Origin: Paracoccaceae bacterium | Lineage (GTDB): Bacteria > Pseudomonadota > Alphaproteobacteria > Rhodobacterales > Rhodobacteraceae | Assembly: GCA_009924775.1 (NCBI GenBank) | Contig: RFQY01000004.1 | Location: 1 to 38,040 of the forward strand | DNA length: 38,040 nt | Direction of reading: 5' to 3' | Shown here: piece after piece, positions 33,411 through 38,040 of the stretch | Layout: every line of letters starts with the position of its first letter | How positions within the stretch are numbered: the stretch's first letter is position 1 | The notes under the pieces: model-generated | What the model was told of the DNA's origin: nothing | Database searches by the model: none | What the model saw: the letters and a program-made list of their open reading frames with translations, nothing else | Program-made: the position numbers and the translations under genes

Positions 33411-34925
33411 ATGTTTGAAAGTCTTTCAGAACGCCTTTCCGGTGTATTCGACCGGCTTACCAAACAAGGGGCTTTGGGCGAAGAAGACGTAAAAACCGCC
33501 CTGCGCGAAGTGCGCGTTGCCCTGCTTGAGGCCGATGTATCGCTGCCCGTGGCGCGCGATTTCGTGAAAAAAGTCCAAGATCAAGCCACCGGTCAGGCCA
33601 TCACCAAATCGGTGACGCCGGGCCAACAGGTTGTAAAAATTGTCCATGACGCACTGGTCGAGGTGCTGACCGGCGCCGAAGACCCGGGCCGCCTGAAAAT
33701 CGACAACCCGCCCGCCCCGATTTTGATGGTCGGTCTGCAAGGTGGCGGCAAAACCACCACCACCGCCAAGCTGGCCAAGCGCCTCAGCGAAAAAGATGGC
33801 AAACGCGTGCTGATGGCCTCGCTTGACGTGTATCGCCCCGCCGCGATGGAACAGCTGGCAATTCTTGGCACCCAGATCGGCGTTGACACCCTGCCCATCG
33901 TGGCAGGCCAAAAACCCGTCGATATCGCCAAACGCGCCAAGCAACAGGCCACCATGGGCGGCTATGACGTCTATATGCTGGATACCGCCGGGCGCCTGCA
34001 AATCGACGAAGTGCTGATGCAAGAGGTGGCCGATGTCGCCGCCGTGGTCAGCCCCCGCGAAACCCTGCTGGTGGTCGATGGGCTGACCGGCCAAGTCGCG
34101 GTCGAGGTGGCGCAGGAATTTGACGCCAAGATCGGCATTTCCGGCGTTGTCCTGACCCGGATGGATGGCGACGGGCGCGGCGGTGCCGCCCTGTCGATGC
34201 GCGCCGTCACCGGCAAGCCCATTCGCTTTGTCGGGCTTGGCGAAAAGATGGATGCGCTGGAAACCTTCGAGCCCGAGCGCGTGGCCGGCCGCATCCTTGG
34301 CATGGGCGACATCGTGGCCCTTGTCGAAAAGGCGCAAGAAACCATCGAGGCCGAACAGGCCGAGCGCATGATGAAGCGCTTCCAGAAGGGTCAGTTCAAC
34401 ATGAACGACCTGAAAATGCAGCTGGAACAGATGATGAAGATGGGCGGCATGGAATCCATCATGGGCATGATGCCCGGCATGGGCAAAATGGCCGCGCAGG
34501 TGAAAGAGGCCGGTTTCGACGACAAGATCATCCGCCAGCAGGTGGCGCTGATCCAGTCGATGACGAAAAAAGAACGCGCCAACCCCGCGCTGTTGCAGGC
34601 CAGCCGCAAGAAACGCATCGCCGCCGGTGCGGGCATGGATGTGGCCGACTTGAACCGCCTGTTGAAAATGCATCGGCAAATGGCCGACATGATGAAAAAG
34701 ATGGGCAAAATGGGCAAAGGCGGCATGCTGAAACAGGCCATGAAAGGCATGTTCGGCAAAGGCGGCATGCCTGCGGGCATGGACCCGTCGCAAATGGACC
34801 CAGCCGCGCTGGAACAGGCGGCCAAGGCCATGGGCGGCAAACTGCCCGGCGGCTTGGGTGGCATGGGCGGCCTTGGCGGCATGAAACTGCCCGGCGGCCT
34901 GTCTGGACTGGGCAAGAAAAAGTAA
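33411..34925 (+). CDS. ffh: signal recognition particle protein Ffh
   Basis: The 504-residue GTPase binds signal sequences on nascent chains and, with SRP RNA and FtsY, targets them to the membrane. It has an N domain (1-90). The G domain contains GLQGGGKTTTTAKLAKRL (P-loop about 108-115), DVYRPAAMEQL, DTAGRLQIDE and VLTRMDGDGRGGAALS. The methionine-rich M domain begins at about 328 and ends in a Gly/Met-rich tail. The ATG at 33411 has AAAGGAG upstream. The stop overlaps the start of the next GNAT gene by one base. It is the first gene of an operon leading to rpsP-rimM-trmD. Confidence 0.97.
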   Translation: MFESLSERLSGVFDRLTKQGALGEEDVKTALREVRVALLEADVSLPVARDFVKKVQDQATGQAITKSVTPGQQVVKIVHDALVEVLTGAEDPGRLKIDNPPAPILMVGLQGGGKTTTTAKLAKRLSEKDGKRVLMASLDVYRPAAMEQLAILGTQIGVDTLPIVAGQKPVDIAKRAKQQATMGGYDVYMLDTAGRLQIDEVLMQEVADVAAVVSPRETLLVVDGLTGQVAVEVAQEFDAKIGISGVVLTRMDGDGRGGAALSMRAVTGKPIRFVGLGEKMDALETFEPERVAGRILGMGDIVALVEKAQETIEAEQAERMMKRFQKGQFNMNDLKMQLEQMMKMGGMESIMGMMPGMGKMAAQVKEAGFDDKIIRQQVALIQSMTKKERANPALLQASRKKRIAAGAGMDVADLNRLLKMHRQMADMMKKMGKMGKGGMLKQAMKGMFGKGGMPAGMDPSQMDPAALEQAAKAMGGKLPGGLGGMGGLGGMKLPGGLSGLGKKK

Positions 34926-35479
34926 TGACCCTAACCGCCGCCCCCACCCTGCATTCCGAAAACCTGATCCTGCGCAGCCATATGGCGCAGGATATCGAAC
35001 CGCTGATCGCCTTTCTCACAGATCCGGTGCGCGCCAAGGGTTTCGGTGGCTATACCAATCGCCATGATGCGTGGCGTTGGGTGGCGCTCAGCGTCGGGCA
35101 TTGGCACATCCGCGGCTATGGCTATTTCACGATCGAAGACCGGGCCACAGGTGCCCCCGCCGGCATCACCGGCATCTGGAACCCCGATGGCTGGCCCGAA
35201 CCCGAATTGGGCTGGGTGGTGTTTGATGGGTTCGAAGGCCGTGGCGTGGCGTTCGAGGCCGCCGCCCGCGCCCGCGACTGGGCCTATGCCGATCTGGGGT
35301 TCACCACGCTGACCTCGAATATCGTGCCGGGCAACACCCGCTCGATCCGGCTGGCCGAACGCCTGGGCGCACGATTTGAACGGCGCTATGAAAACGTGCA
35401 TATGGGCGAAGACCTGCTTTACCGCCATCCCGGCCCCGCCGAACTGGATGGCGACGGCGACGTGGGGGCCTATGCATGA
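34925..35479 (+). CDS. GNAT (RimJ/RimL-like) acetyltransferase 1
   Basis: The 184-residue protein is a GNAT enzyme of the RimJ/RimL-like type. The N-terminal TLHSENLILRSHMAQDIEPL is the usual first strand, WPEPELGWVVFDGFEGRGVAFEAA covers the CoA-binding loop (GRGVA), and NTRSIRLAERLGARFERRY follows. Its start overlaps the ffh stop by one base and its stop overlaps the next gene by 4 bases, so it is translated as part of the operon. It is clearly homologous to the next gene, a tandem duplication. The acceptor is unknown; ribosomal-protein or small-molecule acetylation are only guesses from context. Confidence 0.88.
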   Translation: MTLTAAPTLHSENLILRSHMAQDIEPLIAFLTDPVRAKGFGGYTNRHDAWRWVALSVGHWHIRGYGYFTIEDRATGAPAGITGIWNPDGWPEPELGWVVFDGFEGRGVAFEAAARARDWAYADLGFTTLTSNIVPGNTRSIRLAERLGARFERRYENVHMGEDLLYRHPGPAELDGDGDVGAYA

Positions 35480-36081
35480 GCACCCGCAACATCCCCATCT
35501 TGGAAACCAAACGCCTTGTCCTGCGCGGCCCCGAACCCGCGGATTACCCCAATTTCAAGGCCACTTTTTCCAGCTACCGCTCGCGCTTCATGGGCGGGCC
35601 ATTGAATGAATACGAGGCGTGGATGCTCTACGCGGCGGAAATTGGCCATTGGCAGATCCGCGGCTATGGCATGTGGATGATCCACAGCCGCGACACCGAT
35701 GAAACCTTGGGCATGGCGGGCGGCTGGAAACCTGCCAAATGGCCCGAGGCCGAAATCGCCTGGATCATCTGGCCCGATGTCGCCGGGCGCGGCTATGCGC
35801 TCGAGGCCACACACCGCGTGCGCCAGTATTTCTACGATACGCTGCGCTGGGAAACCGCCGTCAGCTATATCGACCCCAAAAACCTCGATTCCATCCGCTT
35901 GGCCGAACGTTTAGGCGCCACCAAACAGCCAAACGCCGCCACGATCGATGGCAATGACGCGGTCTATCGCCACCCCAGCCCCGCCGCGCTGCAAGGCAGC
36001 CAGCTGGCCCATGGCATCGAAATGGAAATCGCCAATTACTGCGATCCGCTGTTCAAACCGAAAGGATACGCCGTTGACTGA
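35476..36081 (+). CDS. GNAT (RimJ/RimL-like) acetyltransferase 2
   Basis: This 201-residue protein is a second GNAT enzyme related to the one before it. Shared features are the opening PILETKRLVLRGPEPADY, HWQIRGYGMW (compare HWHIRGYGYF), WPEAEIAWIIWPDVAGRGYA with the CoA loop, LDSIRLAERLGA, and the ending DAVYRHPSPAAL. It has an extra C-terminal tail ([21 protein letters not shown] region) that the first copy lacks. The start overlaps the first GNAT stop by 4 bases (ATGA). Its own stop overlaps the chorismate mutase start by 8 bases. The acceptor is unknown. Confidence 0.88.
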   Translation: MSTRNIPILETKRLVLRGPEPADYPNFKATFSSYRSRFMGGPLNEYEAWMLYAAEIGHWQIRGYGMWMIHSRDTDETLGMAGGWKPAKWPEAEIAWIIWPDVAGRGYALEATHRVRQYFYDTLRWETAVSYIDPKNLDSIRLAERLGATKQPNAATIDGNDAVYRHPSPAALQGSQLAHGIEMEIANYCDPLFKPKGYAVD

Positions 36082-36373
36082 AAACGCTGTAACCCGCGCG
36101 GCCGAGCTGCTGAAAGACCACCGCGCCAGCATCGATCGTCTGGATGCGATCCTTGTCTATACGCTGGGCGAGCGGTTCAAGCACACCCAAGCGGTGGGCC
36201 AGCTCAAAGCCCAACACGCCCTTCCCCCGTCCGATCCCGCGCGCGAAGCGCAACAGATCGCACGGCTCGAAGAATTGGCAACCCAGGCCGATCTCGACCC
36301 TGAATTCGCCAAGAAGTTTTTAAACTTCATCATCGCTGAAGTCATTCAGCACCACAAACAACACCAAGCCTAA
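36074..36373 (+). CDS. chorismate mutase (AroQ type)
   Basis: The 99-residue all-helical enzyme turns chorismate into prephenate, the first step to Phe and Tyr. The N-terminal helix has [20 protein letters not shown] with the conserved Arg and IDxLD pattern. [13 protein letters not shown] follows with the active-site Arg/Lys, then [16 protein letters not shown] and [15 protein letters not shown]. The start is a TTG at 36074 with AAAGGA about 8 bases upstream, and it lies inside the end of the previous gene; no ATG exists in the right place. Its position between ffh and rpsP recurs in Rhodobacterales. Confidence 0.85.
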   Translation: MTENAVTRAAELLKDHRASIDRLDAILVYTLGERFKHTQAVGQLKAQHALPPSDPAREAQQIARLEELATQADLDPEFAKKFLNFIIAEVIQHHKQHQA

Positions 36374-36416
36374 GGCGGGTCCCCCCGCCATCCCGCCATT
36401 CAAAGGAGAACGTACA

Positions 36417-36806
36417 ATGGCAATGAAAATCCGTCTGGCCCGTGGTGGCTCGAAAAAACGCCCCTTCTACCGCGTTGTTGCCGCCGATTCGCGCATGCCG
36501 CGCGATGGCCGCTTCATCGAAAAACTGGGCACCTATAACCCGCTGCTGCCCAAAGACAGCGAAGAGCGCGTAAAACTCAACGTCGAGCGCGTCCAGCATT
36601 GGCTGGCCCAAGGCGCCCAGCCAACCGATCGTATCGCACGCATGCTCGAAGCGGCTGGCGTCACCCCCAAAACCGCCCGCAACAACCCCAAAAAGGCTGT
36701 TCCCGGCAAAAAAGCCCAAGATCGCGCCGATGCCAAAGCCGCCAAAGCAGCCGAAGCAGCTGCTGCCGCAGCCGCACCGGCCGCAGAAGAAGCCGCAGCA
36801 GAATAA
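36417..36806 (+). CDS. rpsP: 30S ribosomal protein S16
   Basis: The 129-residue protein of the small ribosomal subunit begins [19 protein letters not shown], which is diagnostic. [19 protein letters not shown] follows, then [19 protein letters not shown]. The family core is about 80 residues; the rest is an Ala/Lys-rich tail ([14 protein letters not shown] region), common in alphaproteobacteria. AAAGGAG lies 8 bases before the start. The gene is followed by three hairpins and a copy of the 3'-UTR motif. Confidence 0.97.
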   Translation: MAMKIRLARGGSKKRPFYRVVAADSRMPRDGRFIEKLGTYNPLLPKDSEERVKLNVERVQHWLAQGAQPTDRIARMLEAAGVTPKTARNNPKKAVPGKKAQDRADAKAAKAAEAAAAAAAPAAEEAAAE

Positions 36807-36820
36807 TGCCCGGCTTTTGT

Positions 36821-36891
36821 GGCCTGCGGGTTTTTCCCGCGGCCGCATCCCGGCCTTGCGCCGGCCGGCAGGGGTGCCCACCGCCCCTGCC
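36821..36891 (+). terminator. three hairpins after rpsP
   Basis: Three stem-loops follow in a row: GGCC-T-GCGGG/CCCGC-GGCC with a five-T loop (36821-36844), CCGGC/GCCGG (about 36850-36864), and GGCAGGGG/CCCCTGCC with a 9-base loop (36867-36891). The last is followed by ACCTTTCTTC, a poor T run, so it may be a weak terminator or a processing and stability element. Confidence 0.55.
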
Positions 36892-36898
36892 ACCTTTC

Positions 36899-36919
36899 TT
36901 CATCTTGCTCTAAATACTC
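36899..36919 (+). repeat. 3'-UTR motif copy 3 (downstream of rpsP)
   Basis: TTCATCTTGCTCTAAATACTC lies on the coding strand 92 bases after the rpsP stop, directly after the third hairpin. It is identical to copy 1 and differs at one base from copy 2. Confidence 0.7.
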
Positions 36920-36999
36920 ATCTGGCGGCACGCTTGGCCTAACGCAACACCCGCGATACCCACCGCCCCAGCCAGACGATTGCAGCCACACGAGCGCCC

Positions 37000-37143
37000 A
37001 TGTTTGCCCTGATCCGCCTGCCTTTCTTGCTTGCCATCGCCTTCGTGATCGGTGTCTTCTACGAACGCAACGCCCATTCCGAACGCTGCCTTGCGGCGGG
37101 CGGGCAAATCCGGGCCCAGCTTTGCCATGGGGCAGACCAATGA
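37000..37143 (+). CDS. 47-residue predicted membrane micro-protein
   Basis: A small frame encodes [20 protein letters not shown] as a hydrophobic helix, followed by [15 protein letters not shown] and a second Cys in LCHGADQ. The protein has one membrane segment (about 3-20) and a short tail with Cys30 and Cys42, which would face the periplasm if the N-terminus is inside. Its TGA overlaps the rimM ATG by 4 bases (ATGA), so the two are translationally coupled, which supports it being a real gene. The ribosome site is weak (ACGAG). No function is known to me. Similar short ORFs with a YERN...C...GG pattern may occur before rimM in relatives, but I recall this only loosely. Confidence 0.65.
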   Translation: MFALIRLPFLLAIAFVIGVFYERNAHSERCLAAGGQIRAQLCHGADQ

Positions 37144-37643
37144 CAGATCGTGTATGCGTGGGCGCCATCGGCGGCGCCTTTGGGGTCAAAGGCCAAGTGC
37201 GGTTGAAAAGCTTCACCGCCCATCCCGAAGATATTGCCACCTACGCGCCGCTGGAAACCGAAGATGGCAGCATGGAATTCTCGGTGCAGATCGAGGGGGC
37301 CATCACCAATGGTTTGGCCGCGCGTCTCAGCGGCATTTCCACCAAAGAGCAGGCCGATGCCCTGCGCGGCATTCGCTTGTTTGTGCCCCGCACCCGCCTG
37401 CCCGCCTTGCCCGACGACGAATTTTATCACACCGATCTGATTGGCCTCGATGTTGTCGACACAGGCGGCACAGCTTTGGGCCGGGTGAAAGCCGTGTTGA
37501 ACCACGGCGCGGGCGATTTGCTGGAAATCCATGGCCCCGGGCTGAAGGCCACCGTGCTCTTGCCCTTTACCCAACAGGCGGTGCCAACGGTTGATCTGGC
37601 TGCGGGCCGCATCGTGGCCGACCCGCCCGAGGGGCTGTTTTAA
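37140..37643 (+). CDS. rimM: 16S rRNA processing protein RimM
   Basis: The 167-residue protein helps mature the 30S head and binds S19. It has the N-terminal RimM barrel ([21 protein letters not shown]) and a PRC-barrel-like C-terminal part ([18 protein letters not shown], then [11 protein letters not shown] and [19 protein letters not shown]). The ATG at 37140 overlaps the stop of the 47-residue ORF. The frame is open far upstream to 36819, but those residues read through the rpsP hairpins and are not coding. trmD follows after 45 bases. Confidence 0.95.
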   Translation: MTDRVCVGAIGGAFGVKGQVRLKSFTAHPEDIATYAPLETEDGSMEFSVQIEGAITNGLAARLSGISTKEQADALRGIRLFVPRTRLPALPDDEFYHTDLIGLDVVDTGGTALGRVKAVLNHGAGDLLEIHGPGLKATVLLPFTQQAVPTVDLAAGRIVADPPEGLF

Positions 37644-37688
37644 CGCCTGCGGCTTGCATTTGGGCAAAACCTGGCTATGCACAAGCCC

Positions 37689-38040
37689 ATGAGCGACACC
37701 CCAAAACCCGCAAAATCGCATGGGCGCAAATCCATGCAGGCCTCGTTACAGCCCCGCGACCTGATGGCCGAGGCGCCCTTGGCGCGTGCATGGCGTGTCA
37801 GTGTTGTAACGCTGTTTCCGCAGGCCTTTCCGGGCGTGTTGGGCGAAAGCCTGACAGGCAAAGCGCTGCGCGATGGGCTGTGGCAATGCGATACGCTGGA
37901 TTTGCGCGAATTTGGCATTGGCAAACATCGCAATGTCGATGACACGCCCGCAGGCGGCGGGGCTGGCATGGTGCTGCGCGCCGATGTGGTGGGGCCCGCG
38001 CTCGAGGCGGCACAGCGTCGCCACCCACCCGGCACCCCCA
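37689..38040 (+). CDS. trmD: tRNA (guanine37-N1)-methyltransferase, 5' part
   Basis: The frame runs off the window, giving about 117 residues of TrmD, which methylates G37 of tRNA to prevent frameshifting. The core starts at [20 protein letters not shown], followed by [20 protein letters not shown] and the diagnostic [21 protein letters not shown]. An N-terminal extension of about 35 residues ([18 protein letters not shown]) precedes the core. Two starts are possible: ATG at 37689 (MSDTPKP) and ATG at 37677; neither has a clear ribosome site. I prefer 37689. The gene completes the rpsP-rimM-trmD order. Confidence 0.93.
   Translation, partial: MSDTPKPAKSHGRKSMQASLQPRDLMAEAPLARAWRVSVVTLFPQAFPGVLGESLTGKALRDGLWQCDTLDLREFGIGKHRNVDDTPAGGGAGMVLRADVVGPALEAAQRRHPPGTP

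Noticed and set aside
33426-34793. A 455-codon open frame antisense to ffh, His- and Gln-rich.
   Set aside because: It mirrors the codon pattern of ffh on the other strand, has no family similarity or ribosome site, and is a typical GC-rich shadow frame. The same holds for other long antisense frames such as 1008-1727 and 8426-8947.
36819-37139. In-frame upstream extension of rimM.
   Set aside because: It reads through three hairpins and the 3'-UTR motif and lacks similarity; RimM begins at 37140.

Overview
The window is GC-rich core-genome DNA from an alphaproteobacterium, most likely a member of the Rhodobacteraceae (Rhodobacterales). This rests on gene content and order: an F0 operon with a second b subunit (b'), a short-hinge SMC with a GTG start, a DUF1523 protein, a def-def-def-fmt cluster, and the string ffh / chorismate mutase / rpsP / small ORF / rimM / trmD. 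The species cannot be named from sequence alone. I see no tRNA, rRNA, CRISPR array, prophage or insertion sequence.

Layout. 1-1658: the end of a DMSO-reductase-type module (dmsB, dmsC); the catalytic subunit gene would lie just outside the window. 1684-6460: single genes for a DUF1523 membrane protein, a self-cleaving P1-family peptidase, an alpha/beta hydrolase, succinate-semialdehyde dehydrogenase (gabD, with a strong terminator) and a small heat-shock protein. 6585-10585: the glycolate oxidase operon glcDEF on the minus strand, with a promoter and inverted repeat upstream of glcD. 10706-11683: two small membrane proteins. 11709-14176: fmt preceded by three overlapping peptide deformylase genes, the last of which has lost catalytic residues. 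14335-20302: a C-S lyase, an unassigned protein, a glutathionyl-hydroquinone-reductase-type GST, two cobalamin genes (cobC, cobD) and a lytic transglycosylase.

20325-25278: smc, a GNAT acetyltransferase and a FadR-type GntR regulator with an operator on its own promoter. 25391-27974: the F0 ATP synthase operon atpI-B-E-X-F (minus strand), ending in a clear terminator. 28176-30294: an ArsR regulator with a palindromic operator, then a LysR regulator and an EamA permease overlapping by 4 nt. 30400-33045: an orphan hybrid histidine kinase (PAS-PAS-HisKA-HATPase-REC-Hpt). 33411 to the end: ffh, two tandem GNAT acetyltransferases, chorismate mutase, rpsP, a 47-aa membrane ORF, rimM and the start of trmD, which runs off the edge.

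Most of the window is ordinary metabolism and housekeeping. The most interesting signals are regulatory or structural: a probable ROSE-type RNA thermometer before hsp20; a deformylase paralogue lacking its metal-binding Cys and catalytic Glu; an 8-G tract that separates the likely true start of the sensor kinase from its body; a 21-nt motif found three times, each time sense-oriented just after a stop codon; and a conserved-looking micro-membrane-protein ORF coupled to rimM. I did not find a convincing wholly new multi-gene system.
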